The position numbers and the translations under genes were made by a program. Shown here one piece after another: positions 25,285 through 34,646 of a DNA stretch of 64,000 nucleotides. The notes beneath the pieces were generated by a model that saw only the letters and a program-made list of their open reading frames with translations, was not told the origin of the DNA and made no database searches. Source of the stretch: Arthrobacter_B sp038069765 (GTDB taxonomy: Bacteria > Actinomycetota > Actinomycetes > Actinomycetales > Micrococcaceae); contig NZ_JBBPFS010000003.1 in assembly GCF_038069765.1 (NCBI RefSeq), positions 434,001 through 498,000 on the forward strand, written 5' to 3'. Positions within the stretch are counted from its first letter, which is position 1. Every line of letters begins with the position of its first letter.

Positions 25285-26220
25285 ATGACCGAGGACCTGC
25301 CCGGGTTTGAGCTCTACGACTCCTTCGCGGTGGAGGCGAACGGAATCACGGTGACCGGCCGCATCTCCCGCTCCGACGCTTCCGGAGCCAAGCCGCCCCT
25401 GCTGCTTCTGCACGGGCATCCGGAGACCCACCTGATGTGGCACCGCATTGCCGATTCCCTCGCTGAAGACTTCACCGTGGTGGCCCCGGACCTGCGCGGA
25501 TACGGAGGCTCTTCCAAACCGGCGGGCGACCCCGACCACTCCACCTACAGCAAGCGGGAGATGGCGAAGGACGCCGTCCGGCTGATGGAGCATTTCGGTG
25601 CCGAGCGGGGTTTCAGCAGCTTTGCGCTCTGCGCCCATGACCGGGGAGCACGGGTGGGGCACCGGATGCTGGCCGACCACCCCGGTCTGGTGTCCCGGGC
25701 AATGTTTCTGGACATAGCCCCCACCCTGGACATGTACGCCGCCACCGACCGGGCTTTTGCCGAAGCCTATTTCCACTGGTTTTTCCTGATCCAGCCGGAA
25801 CCGATGCCGGAGGCCCTGATTGAAGCCAATCCGCGGGGCTACATCGAGAACATCATGGGCACCCGCTACGCAGGGCTGGCACCGTTTCCCGCTCCGGTGC
25901 TGGACGCCTATGCCGAGGCGCTCTCCTCCCCCGGTGCCGTCCATGCCATGTGCGAGGACTACCGGGCCGCCGCCACCATCGATCTGGAGCACGACCGGGC
26001 GGACCGCGCCGCCGGTCTCACCCCGGATGTCCCGCTGCGCGTGCTCTGGGGGCGTCACGGCGTCGTGCACACGCAGTTCGATGCCCTGGGACTTTGGGAA
26101 AAGGCAGTGCCCGGCGTGACCGGCAGGGCCGTGGACGCCGGGCACTATCTCCCCGAAGAAGCTCCGGGGGAAGTGCTGGCCGAGATCAGGGACTTCTTTG
26201 CGGCCTCGCGGCCGGACTAA
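25285..26220 (+). CDS. Alpha/beta hydrolase, fluoroacetate (haloacetate) dehalogenase-like
   Basis: 311 residues, from an ATG with AAAGGAAG 5 bases upstream. The nucleophile is Asp119 in AHDRGARVGHR, so this is a dehalogenase/epoxide-hydrolase-type active site, not a Ser hydrolase. Arg120 and Arg123 of that motif match the carboxylate-binding pair of fluoroacetate dehalogenase, and YFHWFF (His164, Trp165) matches the halide-binding His-Trp. The acid is probably Asp143 in MFLDIAPT, and His287 in AGHYLPEE is the base. The reaction inferred is hydrolysis of a 2-haloacetate to glycolate. It overlaps the convergent SLC13 stop by 4 bases. Confidence 0.85.
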   Translation: MTEDLPGFELYDSFAVEANGITVTGRISRSDASGAKPPLLLLHGHPETHLMWHRIADSLAEDFTVVAPDLRGYGGSSKPAGDPDHSTYSKREMAKDAVRLMEHFGAERGFSSFALCAHDRGARVGHRMLADHPGLVSRAMFLDIAPTLDMYAATDRAFAEAYFHWFFLIQPEPMPEALIEANPRGYIENIMGTRYAGLAPFPAPVLDAYAEALSSPGAVHAMCEDYRAAATIDLEHDRADRAAGLTPDVPLRVLWGRHGVVHTQFDALGLWEKAVPGVTGRAVDAGHYLPEEAPGEVLAEIRDFFAASRPD

Positions 26221-27737
26221 TACACAATCCCGAATACCCAGACCGCCAGGGTAAAGGTCACCAGGGTGGTCAGCACCAGGGCAATGAGATTGAGCCAGAC
26301 CCCTGCCTTGACCATGTGGACAATTTCCACGTGCCCCGAAGAGAAGGCGATGGCGTTGGGCGGTGTCGCCACGGGAAGCATGAACGCGCAGGTTGCGGCA
26401 ATGGCCACCGGGATGACCAACAGCATCGGGTCTACGCCGAGCCCCAGTGCAACGCCGCCGATCAGCGGCAGGAAGGTGGCCGCCGTCGCCGTGTTGCTGG
26501 TTAGCTCCGTCAGTCCCAGCACAAGGGCGGCAACGGCTGCCACGATGAGGATCAGCGGAAGCGCTTCGAGTCCGGAGACCTGCGTGCCGATCCACTCGCT
26601 CAGTCCGCTGGCGGTAAAGCGCGAGGAGAGGGCGAGCCCGCCTCCGAAGAGGATCAGGATGTCCCACGGCAGCTCCTTGGCGCTGGACCAGTCCAGCAGC
26701 GGCACGCCTTTCCTGATGTTGGCGGGAACCACGAACAGAAGCACGGCCACGCCCATGGCAATCACGGCGTCCGCGAAATTGGAATCAGGCCACAGCAGCG
26801 GCACGGTAATCCACGACGCGGCGGCGAGGACGAAGATCGCCAGGACCTGCTTTTCGCCCGCCGACATCCTGCCGAGCAGCTTGTACTCGCGCTGAATCAT
26901 CTCCCTGCCGCCGGGAATCTCGCTGATCTCGGGCTTGAAAACCACACAGGTCAGCAGGTACCAGGCGATCGCCATGAAGATGACGGCCAGCGGAACCCCA
27001 ACCAGCATCCATTCGCCGAAACCGATGTTCACATCATGCGTCTCCGCCATGTAGCCAACCATCAGGGCATTGGGCGGCGTCCCGATAATCGTGCCCAGCG
27101 ATCCAATGGAAGCCGAGTACGCGATGCCCAGCATCAGTGCGATGCTGAAGTTCTTCGGCGCCTTCTTCTCCTTGTCCAGGTTTGCCACCAGGGTCAGCAC
27201 CGAAATGCCGATCGGCAGCATCATCACCGCTGTTGCCGTGTTGGAGACCCACATGCTGAGGAACCCGGTCGCGATCATGAAACCGGCGATCAGCTGCCTC
27301 GGTTTTGTCCCGACCAGGAGCACGGTGGCCAGGGCTATGCGGCGGTGGAGGTTCCAGCGCTGCAGTGCCAGAGCCAGGAAGAACCCGCCCATGAACAGGA
27401 AAATGATGGGGTCGGCATAGGGCGGCGCAGTCTCCTTGATAGTGGAGACGTTCAGCGCCGGGAAGAGCACAAGCGGAAGCAGAGCGGTCGCTGCCAGCGG
27501 AATTGCCTCCGTCATCCACCACGCCGCCATCAGCACGGCGATGGCTGCAGTTGCCCGGGCCGGCTGGGCGACGTCCTGGGGCATCACCAAATAGACAACG
27601 ACGGCGGCAACGACGCCGAGCGCCAGGCCGATCCGTTTGCGCATGAGGACCCTGCGGTCTTCAGCCGGGGCAAGCATGCCCGGGGCAGTTTCACGGGTAA
27701 TCTCTGAACCTGCGTCTGTCGTACTCGGCGTCGTCAA
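26217..27737 (-). CDS. SLC13/DASS family sodium-dependent dicarboxylate symporter
   Basis: 506 residues with about 11 helices. The two Ser-Asn-Thr hairpin motifs, WVSNTATAVMMLPI and ELTSNTATAATFLPLIG, bind sodium and carboxylate in this family (VcINDY, NaDC). PNALMVGYMAETHDV and the ATPPNAIAFSSGH loop are also diagnostic. It imports C4-dicarboxylates or related acids. Long polar N-terminus of about 30 residues. No operon partner. Confidence 0.9.
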   Translation of the reverse strand: MTTPSTTDAGSEITRETAPGMLAPAEDRRVLMRKRIGLALGVVAAVVVYLVMPQDVAQPARATAAIAVLMAAWWMTEAIPLAATALLPLVLFPALNVSTIKETAPPYADPIIFLFMGGFFLALALQRWNLHRRIALATVLLVGTKPRQLIAGFMIATGFLSMWVSNTATAVMMLPIGISVLTLVANLDKEKKAPKNFSIALMLGIAYSASIGSLGTIIGTPPNALMVGYMAETHDVNIGFGEWMLVGVPLAVIFMAIAWYLLTCVVFKPEISEIPGGREMIQREYKLLGRMSAGEKQVLAIFVLAAASWITVPLLWPDSNFADAVIAMGVAVLLFVVPANIRKGVPLLDWSSAKELPWDILILFGGGLALSSRFTASGLSEWIGTQVSGLEALPLILIVAAVAALVLGLTELTSNTATAATFLPLIGGVALGLGVDPMLLVIPVAIAATCAFMLPVATPPNAIAFSSGHVEIVHMVKAGVWLNLIALVLTTLVTFTLAVWVFGIVY

Positions 27738-27831
27738 GGGTAGTCCTCCGGGTTAGTGGGCGGGCGTGCCCCCATCCAACCCCACTTGCCGAAGGTCTGT
27801 AAAGGAACGTCCCACGTCAGATCGGGGTGCT

Positions 27832-28887
27832 CTACTCCGCGGGACGAACCAGGCCCTCTTCCACCATCCAGTCAAAGGCCACCTGCTCCGGTTCCTCCCC
27901 CTGCACATCCACCTTGAGGTTCAGCGAGCGCATGGTTTCGTCGTCGAGCTTTGCCGCCACCTGCTCCAGCACCGCCTCCAGTTCCGGATACTTCTGCAGG
28001 GTCTCCGTATAGATCACGGGCGCTGCGTTGTAGGCGGGAAAGTAGTTGCGGTCATCCTCCAGTACCAGCAGATCCAGGGCGTCGATCCGGCCGTCGGTGG
28101 CGAAGACCTCCCCTACGGTGCATTCGCCCTGGTCCACTGCTCCGTAAATGGCACCCGTGTCATAGATTCCGACATTCTGTTCCGGCACTACAGTGCCGCG
28201 GTTCAGTCCGTAGAGCGCAAGCATCGGGTTGAACCCGTCCTGCCGGGAATTAAACTCGGCATCCACGCAAAAGGTGAGTTCCTCCGCCGGAAGGTTTGCC
28301 AGGTCCGAAATGCTGCTCACTCCCAGTTCCTCGGCGCGGTCCCGGCTCATGGCCATGGCATAGGTGTTGTTCAGCTCCGCCGGCGCTCCCCAGGTCAGCC
28401 CGTTGGCCTGGTCTGCGTCATAGACCGCCTGCCATTGCTCCTGCTGGTCCGGAATTCCCAGCTCGTTGCCCAGATAGGTCAGCCAGGCAGTGCCGGTGTA
28501 TTCCCACATCACGTCCGCCTGCCCGCTGCGCAGCAGCTCCCTGGCCGGCAGGCTGCCGGGGACGTTGCTCAGGTCCGTGACCTGGAATCCCGCCGCTTTG
28601 GACGCGAGGACCGCCATCTTGCCCAGGATGAGCTGTTCCGTGAAGTTCTTCGAGGTCACCGTCACCGACGCGTCCTCGGGCAGGCCCTCGATCCGCTCGA
28701 TGCTGCCGGTAGCCACCGGCGGGACATAGGATCCCGCGGGCTGCAGTCCGCACCCGGCCAGGACCAGGACGACGACGGCGAGCGCGGCGGCCAGCGCGGC
28801 GGCGCTTCGCGAGCGCAGCGCGGAGTTCTGCATACGTGTCCCTGTCGCTGCCCGCATCCGAGTCCCTGTCCCTGTCCTCGTCCGCAT
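27832..28887 (-). CDS. Glycine betaine/choline-type ABC transporter binding lipoprotein
   Basis: 351 residues. After an odd Arg/Thr/Gly-rich start (about 19 residues, MRTRTGTGTRMRAATGTRM) comes a signal sequence with lipobox LVLAGC (Cys near 46). The mature part has VTSKNFTEQLILGKM, ADVMWEYTGTAWLTYLG and LNNTYAMAMSR, typical of the OpuCC/OsmF quaternary-amine binding family. The ATG at 28887 overlaps the permease TGA (ATGA), which supports this start despite the unusual N-terminus. Last gene of a four-gene operon. Confidence 0.88.
   Translation of the reverse strand: MRTRTGTGTRMRAATGTRMQNSALRSRSAAALAAALAVVVLVLAGCGLQPAGSYVPPVATGSIERIEGLPEDASVTVTSKNFTEQLILGKMAVLASKAAGFQVTDLSNVPGSLPARELLRSGQADVMWEYTGTAWLTYLGNELGIPDQQEQWQAVYDADQANGLTWGAPAELNNTYAMAMSRDRAEELGVSSISDLANLPAEELTFCVDAEFNSRQDGFNPMLALYGLNRGTVVPEQNVGIYDTGAIYGAVDQGECTVGEVFATDGRIDALDLLVLEDDRNYFPAYNAAPVIYTETLQKYPELEAVLEQVAAKLDDETMRSLNLKVDVQGEEPEQVAFDWMVEEGLVRPAE
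28836..28887. repeat. Imperfect repeat at the start of the betaine-binding protein gene
   Basis: GTGTCCCTGTCGCTGCCCGCAT (28836-28857) is repeated in expanded form at 28860-28887. The repeat encodes the Arg/Thr/Gly stretch before the signal peptide and creates three in-frame ATG codons. Confidence 0.6.
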
Positions 28888-29741
28888 CAGAGTCCTTTCG
28901 GGCGGGCCACATGCTCCACCAGCCGGCCCACCCAGTCCACCACCAGCGCCAGCAGGGCAACCATCACGGCGCCGGCGACCAGCACGCGGGGAAGGTTAAG
29001 GTTCACCCCCGTGGTGATCAGCACACCGAGTCCGCCGCCGTTGATAAAGGTGGCCAGCGCCCCGGTTCCAACCAGCAACACCAGGGCAGTGCGGATGCCG
29101 GCCAGCATCAGCGGCACCGCCAGGGGAAGCTCCACCCGGAACAGTACCCGCGATGCACTCATGCCCATGCCCCGACCGGCCTCCACGAGCCGCGCATCCA
29201 CACTGTCCAGCCCCACCATGGTGTTGCGCAGCACCGGCAGCAGCGCATACAGGACCAGCGCCACCACCGCCGTCCAAAAGCCGAAGCCCAGCCAAAAGGC
29301 CAGCAGGACCACCAGGCCGATCGCCGGAGCCGCCTGGCCGATATTGACGACGGCGAGCACCGGGCCGGTCAGGAAACGCAGCGGTTTGCGGGTCAGCAGG
29401 ATCCCCAGCGGAATGGCCACAACCAGGACGATTACGGCGGAAATCAGTGTCAGGCGCAGGTGTTCCATGACGTAGACCCAGAGCGTCTCGGGAGACAGAG
29501 TGGCCAGTTCGGTCTGCGACAGTTCGGCGGCCGAGAGCCAGAACAGCAGCAGGGCCACTGCAGCGGCTATCCCGGCGAGCTGCCAGATCAGTCCGCGCGC
29601 GGAGTTGTCCCGGACCGGGGCGCCGGCTGCCGTAGTGGTGTACCGGCGCTCCTTTGTGGCCGCCTCCTTCGACGCCGTTTCCCTCGGCGCAGGGGCGGGC
29701 GCAGAGGCACGGACGCGCCCGGCGGCCTGGCTGCTGCTCAT
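28887..29741 (-). CDS. Glycine betaine-type ABC transporter permease
   Basis: 284 residues, with a polar N-terminus of about 50 residues then six helices. ALLPVLRNTMVGLDSVDARLVEAGRGMG is the EAA loop that contacts the ATPase, and GIRTALVLLVGTGALATFINGG the downstream helix. ATG at 29741 overlaps the ATPase stop (29738) by 4 bases. Confidence 0.9.
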   Translation of the reverse strand: MSSSQAAGRVRASAPAPAPRETASKEAATKERRYTTTAAGAPVRDNSARGLIWQLAGIAAAVALLLFWLSAAELSQTELATLSPETLWVYVMEHLRLTLISAVIVLVVAIPLGILLTRKPLRFLTGPVLAVVNIGQAAPAIGLVVLLAFWLGFGFWTAVVALVLYALLPVLRNTMVGLDSVDARLVEAGRGMGMSASRVLFRVELPLAVPLMLAGIRTALVLLVGTGALATFINGGGLGVLITTGVNLNLPRVLVAGAVMVALLALVVDWVGRLVEHVARPKGL

Positions 29742-30970
29742 GGCCGGCCTGCTTCCGTGGAACCCGCCGGAGCTTCGGGCATCCGGCGGGGAGCGGTTGC
29801 GCCGGTGCTTCCCCCGCCGGCTGCCGGGCGCCGGGCTCGTACGGACTGCAGGGTCAGGGGCGCGTCAATGACGCCGTTGAGTTTTCCCTGTGCGTCAGTA
29901 ACCAGCGCGAGGCCCTCGTCTGAAATCAGGATGGTGTTCAGCGCATCTGCCAGGGAGTCGTCCGGCCCCACCAGCGGCAGGCCCGCTGCCCTGTGCTCCG
30001 GCAGGGACTGCAGTCCTTCCAGTTCCGCAACCGGGAGCCAGGCCAGGGGCCGGCCGTCGCCGTCGATGACGGCCGCGTGGTCCTGTCCGGCTTCCAGCAC
30101 CCGTGCCAGCACGTCCCGCGGGCTTTCCCCGGCAGTTCCAGTGACCACCGGCAGCGCAGGAACGGCGCTGACGAGGGCCAGCCCCAGCTGCTTCAGCCCG
30201 GCGTCGGATCCAATGAACTGACGAACAAAGTCATTGGCCGGAGCAGCGAGGATCCGGTCCGGGGAATCGTACTGGACCAGCTGCCCGCCTTCGGCAAACA
30301 CAGCAATCCTGTCCCCCAGCTTGACTGCCTCGTTGAAGTCGTGGGTCACGAAGACAATGGTCTTCTGCAGGTTCGAGTGAATGCTGATCAGCTCATCCTG
30401 CAGACGCTCCCGCGTGATTGGATCCACGGCACCGAACGGCTCGTCCATCAGCAGCACCGGAGGATCGGCGGCCAGGGCCCGGGCCACGCCCACCCGCTGC
30501 TGCTGCCCTCCCGAGAGTTCCTTCGGATAGCGGTCCCGGTACCGGGCCGGATCCAGCGACACCAGTTCCAGAAGCTCATCCACCCGGCGCGAGGTGCGTT
30601 GCTTGTCCCAGCCGAGCATCGAGGGAACGACGGCGACGTTCGCTGCCACGCTCATGTGCGGAAACAGGCCGCCGGCTTGGATGACGTACCCGATGCCCCG
30701 GCGCAGTTCGTCAGCGTCGGCGCCGATAATATCGCTGCCGCCGAGCAGTATCCGTCCCGAGGTGGGCTCGATCAGCCGGTTGATCATTTTCAGGGTGGTT
30801 GTTTTCCCGCAGCCGCTTGGACCGACGAGCATGACCATGTCACCGGCAGGGATCTCCATGTTCAGGTCATTGACTGCGGCGCGGTCCTGCCCCGGAAAGC
30901 GTTTGGTGACGTTTTCGAGCACGATGCCTTCGGAGGCGGGCCGGGAGGCGGAAGGATTCGTTTCAGACAC
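29738..30970 (-). CDS. Glycine betaine-type ABC transporter ATPase with CBS domains
   Basis: 410 residues. Walker A GPSGCGKTT, signature LSGGQQQR, Walker B VLLMDEPFGAVD, His in VTHDFNEA. Residues from about 275 form a CBS pair (DALNTILISDEGLALVTD), which senses ionic strength in OpuA-type importers and couples uptake to osmotic stress. The GTG at 30970 overlaps the preceding permease by 8 bases; the longer ATG frame would overlap it by 59 bases. Residues after 385 are Pro/Gly/Thr rich. Confidence 0.9.
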   Translation of the reverse strand: MSETNPSASRPASEGIVLENVTKRFPGQDRAAVNDLNMEIPAGDMVMLVGPSGCGKTTTLKMINRLIEPTSGRILLGGSDIIGADADELRRGIGYVIQAGGLFPHMSVAANVAVVPSMLGWDKQRTSRRVDELLELVSLDPARYRDRYPKELSGGQQQRVGVARALAADPPVLLMDEPFGAVDPITRERLQDELISIHSNLQKTIVFVTHDFNEAVKLGDRIAVFAEGGQLVQYDSPDRILAAPANDFVRQFIGSDAGLKQLGLALVSAVPALPVVTGTAGESPRDVLARVLEAGQDHAAVIDGDGRPLAWLPVAELEGLQSLPEHRAAGLPLVGPDDSLADALNTILISDEGLALVTDAQGKLNGVIDAPLTLQSVRARRPAAGGGSTGATAPRRMPEAPAGSTEAGRP

Positions 30971-31604
30971 GGATACCTCTCGGAATTGTGATCCTGCCCA
31001 GTCCAATGAGCAGCAGGTCAAGGATGAGGGCCAGCAGCACTACGCCGACGACTCCGGTCACCACCGATTCCAGGGCATTGGCGCCGCCCAGCCTGGACAG
31101 GCCGGAGAAGATGAAGCCGCCGAGTCCGGGGCCGAGGGCATAGGCCGCGACGGCCGCTATCCCCATCACCATCTGCCCGGAAACGCGGATGCCCGCCAGG
31201 ATCACCGGCCACGCCAGCGGAAGCTCAATCCGGTAAAAGATGCGGATCCGTCCCATGCCCAGGCCCCGGGCCGCTTCGACGGTACTCGCCGGAACCTCGG
31301 ACAGCCCGACAATGGCGTTGCGGAGGATCGGCAGCAGGGCAAAGAATCCCACCACGACAACGGCCGGGCGGACGCCGAATCCCAGCGGCGCGATCAGCAG
31401 CCCGATCAGGGCGAAGGACGGGATGGTCAGGCCGATGGCGCTGATGCTGTCGGCGGCCGACCGCAGCACCGGACTGCGGTAGGTCAGCGCCGCGGCCAGG
31501 ACGGCCAGGACGGCGGCGGCCACCAGGCACTGGGCCACCAGGCTGAAGTGCTGCCAACTGGAAAACAGAATGTCGTTGAAGCGCTGGGAAACAAATTCAT
31601 TCAC
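30963..31604 (-). CDS. Glycine betaine-type ABC transporter permease
   Basis: 213 residues, five to six helices. The EAA loop is ALLPILRNAIVGLSEVPASTVEAARGLGMG. First gene of the operon (permease, ATPase, permease, binding protein) with 8-, 4- and 1-to-4-base overlaps throughout, indicating one coupled transcript. It is divergent from the F420-reductase-like gene, with 166 bases between. Confidence 0.9.
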   Translation of the reverse strand: MNEFVSQRFNDILFSSWQHFSLVAQCLVAAAVLAVLAAALTYRSPVLRSAADSISAIGLTIPSFALIGLLIAPLGFGVRPAVVVVGFFALLPILRNAIVGLSEVPASTVEAARGLGMGRIRIFYRIELPLAWPVILAGIRVSGQMVMGIAAVAAYALGPGLGGFIFSGLSRLGGANALESVVTGVVGVVLLALILDLLLIGLGRITIPRGIRV

Positions 31605-31770
31605 GCCAAACCCGCTTCATCTCTCTGGTGGGAAGCCTGCGGTAATTCCAGCGTAGACCCGGGGCGGGGCGCGTGGGCAGGGGCCAGCCCGGCAATGGCA
31701 CTGCCGGGAGCCATCCGGTGTTCAGCTCCGGAGCGGAATAATCCGGGAAAGGTGCTGTGTTGTAGCCCGC

Positions 31771-32460
31771 ATGACTGAAACCACAAGCACCAGCCAGACC
31801 GGCTCCTCCCGGGTTCGGACCATCGGCTTCATCGGCAGCGGAAACATCGGCTCGGCGCTGGCACGGCTGGCCCTCGGGCGCGGGATGGACGTGGTGATGA
31901 GCAACTCTCGCGGGCCGGAAACCCTGCAGGCCCTGCTGTTGGAATTGGGCGACCGCGCCCGCGCCGCCACCCCGGCCGAGGCTGCCGCGGCAGGCGACGT
32001 TGTTGTCGTCAGCATTCCGCTGAAGAACTTCCGGGCTGTCCCGGCGGCGGAACTGGCCGGCAAGACGGTCATCGACACCATGAACTACTATCCGCAGCGG
32101 GACGGGAGGATTCCCGAGCTCGACGACGAATCCACCACCTCCAGCGAGCTCCTCCAGGCGCATCTGCCGGATTCGCAGGTGGTGAAGGCGTTCAACACCA
32201 TTCACTTTGAACACCTGACCAGCCAGGGCTCGGCGCCAGGTACGCCGTCGCGGCGGGCGCTGCCGATTGCCGGCGACAGTGCAGAGGCGAAAAAACAGGT
32301 GGCCGCGCTGATTCACGAGTTCGGCTTTGACGTGGTCGACGCCGGTCCGCTCGCCGAAGGATGGCGCTTCCAGCCGGACACTCCGTCCTACGTCACTGCG
32401 CTGGATACGGACAGCCTCAGCGAAGCACTGGCCAAGGCTGCCCGCACGGCCGGGCCCTAA
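31771..32460 (+). CDS. NADPH:F420 oxidoreductase-like Rossmann protein
   Basis: 229 residues. TIGFIGSGNIGSALARLA is the Rossmann NADP motif (GxGxxG, residues about 18-30), with SNSRGPETL after it suited to NADPH. The C-terminal part, VIDTMNYYPQRDG and VVKAFNTIHFEHL, matches the family COG2085 (F420-dependent NADP reductases). Whether it uses F420 is not shown by the sequence. Confidence 0.85.
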   Translation: MTETTSTSQTGSSRVRTIGFIGSGNIGSALARLALGRGMDVVMSNSRGPETLQALLLELGDRARAATPAEAAAAGDVVVVSIPLKNFRAVPAAELAGKTVIDTMNYYPQRDGRIPELDDESTTSSELLQAHLPDSQVVKAFNTIHFEHLTSQGSAPGTPSRRALPIAGDSAEAKKQVAALIHEFGFDVVDAGPLAEGWRFQPDTPSYVTALDTDSLSEALAKAARTAGP

Positions 32461-32481
32461 CGCGGCCGGCGGTGCGGGCAG

Positions 32482-32502
32482 CCGGGAGGTAACTGCTCCC
32501 GG
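32482..32502. terminator. Short hairpin between convergent genes
   Basis: CCGGGAG (32482-32488) pairs with CTCCCGG (32496-32502) over a 7-base loop, between the F420-reductase-like stop and the alcohol dehydrogenase stop. Weak, with no U tract. Confidence 0.4.
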
Positions 32503-32509
32503 AGGGCAC

Positions 32510-33526
32510 CTATGGAATCAGGACCAGCCGGATCGGATTGCCTTCCTTCGCATCGAGCTGTTTGACCGCCTGGACGGCTTCCCTGAGCGGCAGCCGGGCA
32601 GTAACGGACTTGGCGAAGTCCAGCCGGCCCAGCCGGGCCAGCTTCACCAGCTCCGGAACATGATGGGCCTCGGAACCGTAATGGCCCAGGATCTGCTTGC
32701 GGGCGTAGGAGAATCCGGTGCTGTCGGCGATGGTGATCGGCGTGCCGCTCAGCCCCACCAGCACCAGCCTGCCGCGCCGACCCAGGCTTTTGACGGCCTG
32801 GGCGCGGACGGCATCGACGCCGGCGAAGTCCAGCGCCGCGTCCAGGCCGCGGCCCGCCGTGGCGGCCTTCATCGCGTCGGTGAAGTCCTCCGCCAGGGGA
32901 TCAAGGGCGTAGTCGGCTCCGAATTCCAGGGCACGGGCGCGGGCCTCGGCGATAGGGTCCACGGCGATGATGGGTGCGGCACCGATCAGGCGCAGCAGCT
33001 GCACTCCGTGGGCGCCGAGGCCGCCGATTCCCCAGACGCCTACCGACTCTCCCGCACGGATATCCGCGGTGGACGAAATGGCCCCCCAGGGAGTGGAGAC
33101 CGCGTCGGGGATGATCGAGGCCTGGTCGAAGGGAATGCCGTCGCCAAGCTGAACCAGCACACCGGCCGGGACGACGACGTATTCGGCCCAGCCGCCGTCG
33201 TAGTCCACTCCCATGGTGAGCGTGGCGCCGTTGAGCTCGTAGCCTGCCTGGATGACAACCCGGTCCCCCGCCTGGACGGACGTGACACCCGGGCCCGGCA
33301 GCTCCACCGTGCCCGCCACTTCGTGGCCGAGCGTGACCTCGCTGCCTTGGAGAAACTGCGGCTGCAGCAGGCCCTGGATCAGATGGACATCGGAGAGGCA
33401 GACGCCGGCGGCCTCCACCTTGACCCGGACAAAGCCGGGACCGGGCTCCGGGATGGGGACTTCCTTGAGGGCAAACTCTTTGGTCTCGACGTTGAGACGG
33501 CCTGCGAGCATGGTGCCGGAGGACAT
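32510..33526 (-). CDS. Zinc-type alcohol dehydrogenase (MDR superfamily), no structural zinc lobe
   Basis: 338 residues. The catalytic zinc residues appear as Cys in AAGVCLSDVHL and His-Glu in TLGHEVAGTV; the four-Cys structural zinc lobe is absent. Rossmann VGVWGIGGLGAHGVQL. Substrate unknown. It reads in the same direction as the dehydrogenase at 33591-34646 but a strong hairpin separates them. Confidence 0.85.
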   Translation of the reverse strand: MSSGTMLAGRLNVETKEFALKEVPIPEPGPGFVRVKVEAAGVCLSDVHLIQGLLQPQFLQGSEVTLGHEVAGTVELPGPGVTSVQAGDRVVIQAGYELNGATLTMGVDYDGGWAEYVVVPAGVLVQLGDGIPFDQASIIPDAVSTPWGAISSTADIRAGESVGVWGIGGLGAHGVQLLRLIGAAPIIAVDPIAEARARALEFGADYALDPLAEDFTDAMKAATAGRGLDAALDFAGVDAVRAQAVKSLGRRGRLVLVGLSGTPITIADSTGFSYARKQILGHYGSEAHHVPELVKLARLGRLDFAKSVTARLPLREAVQAVKQLDAKEGNPIRLVLIP

Positions 33527-33544
33527 GGGGACCTCTTTCGCGAC

Positions 33545-33576
33545 GATGGGGACGGCGGATACCCGCCGTCCCCATC
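33545..33576 (-). terminator. Hairpin terminator between two dehydrogenase genes
   Basis: Perfect 14-base inverted repeat (33545-33558 and 33563-33576) with a 4-base loop, just after the stop of the 33591-34646 gene on the minus strand. Confidence 0.75.
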
Positions 33577-33590
33577 ATGCTCCCACGACC

Positions 33591-34646
33591 CTAGGCGTTC
33601 AAAATGACCTTGAGCGCGTCGGTTTCCGCGGCGCGGGAGAACGTGTCGTAGGCCTCGAGGATGTCATTAAGCGGATAGCGGTGGCTGATGAATTCCTCGG
33701 CCGGGAGCTTTCCTTCCGTAATCAGCTTCAGCAGCATCGAGGTGGTGTTGGTGTTCACCAGCCCGGTGCTGATATCGATGTTCTCGATCCACAGCCGGTC
33801 CAGCTCCAGGCTGACAGGCTTGCCGTGCACGCCCACGTTGGCCACGTTGCCGCCGGGCCGGACGATCCTGGTGCACATGTCAAAGGTGGCGGGAATACCA
33901 ACGGCTTCCACCGCCACGTCGACGCCCCACCCGTCAGTCTCGGCCATGATCTGCTCGCGCCAGTCCTGATCCCCGGAGTTCACGCCGTGGGTGGCGCCGA
34001 ACTTGCGGGCCTGCTCCACCCGGTTCGAGTCCAGGTCCACGGCGATGATCTTGGCTGCACCGTACAGCCCCGCGGTGGAGATCACGGCCAGGCCCACGGG
34101 CCCGGCACCGATGACGGCGACGACGTCGCCGGGCTTCACCTGCCCGTACTGCACGCCGATTTCGAATCCCGTGGGAAAAATGTCGCTCAGCAGGACGCCG
34201 TGCTCCGGGGAGACGCTTTCGGGCAGCCGGTACATGGAGGTGTCGGCATACGGAACGCGGATGTACTCGGCCTGGGTGCCGTCAATCAGGTGGCCGAAGA
34301 TCCAGCCGATGCCTGACTGCCCCTCGTCCCCCGTGCAGTGCGAATACAACCCTTCCTTGCAGAAGCTGCAGGATCCGTCCGCCGAGACGCAGGAAAGAAT
34401 GACTTTGTCTCCGGTTTTGAAATTGTTCACCCCGGAACCGGTCTCCGTCACGGTGCCAACACCCTCGTGGCCGAGGATCCTGCCGGGCGTTACCGCCGGG
34501 ACGTCACCCTTAAGAATGTGCAGGTCCGTTCCGCAGATAGTGGTGGTATCGATCTTGACGATGGCGTCCCGCGGTTCCTGGATCTTCGGATCCGGAACGT
34601 CCTTCCAGGATTTCTGTCCGGGTCCTTCGTACACGAGTGCTTTCAT
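33591..34646 (-). CDS. Zinc-dependent alcohol dehydrogenase with structural zinc site
   Basis: 351 residues. Catalytic zinc: Cys in TTICGTDLHIL and His-Glu in ILGHEGVG; structural zinc: four Cys in ADGSCSFCKEGLYSHC. NAD binding motif VAVIGAGPVGLAV. The motif set fits secondary or medium-chain alcohol dehydrogenases; substrate not determinable. The start has GAG-rich sequence upstream. Followed by a strong terminator. Confidence 0.88.
   Translation of the reverse strand: MKALVYEGPGQKSWKDVPDPKIQEPRDAIVKIDTTTICGTDLHILKGDVPAVTPGRILGHEGVGTVTETGSGVNNFKTGDKVILSCVSADGSCSFCKEGLYSHCTGDEGQSGIGWIFGHLIDGTQAEYIRVPYADTSMYRLPESVSPEHGVLLSDIFPTGFEIGVQYGQVKPGDVVAVIGAGPVGLAVISTAGLYGAAKIIAVDLDSNRVEQARKFGATHGVNSGDQDWREQIMAETDGWGVDVAVEAVGIPATFDMCTRIVRPGGNVANVGVHGKPVSLELDRLWIENIDISTGLVNTNTTSMLLKLITEGKLPAEEFISHRYPLNDILEAYDTFSRAAETDALKVILNA

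Noticed and set aside
24769..26667. 632-codon frame starting upstream of the ASCH gene
   Set aside because: Only the last 138 residues show homology; the rest is antisense to the dehalogenase and SLC13 region.
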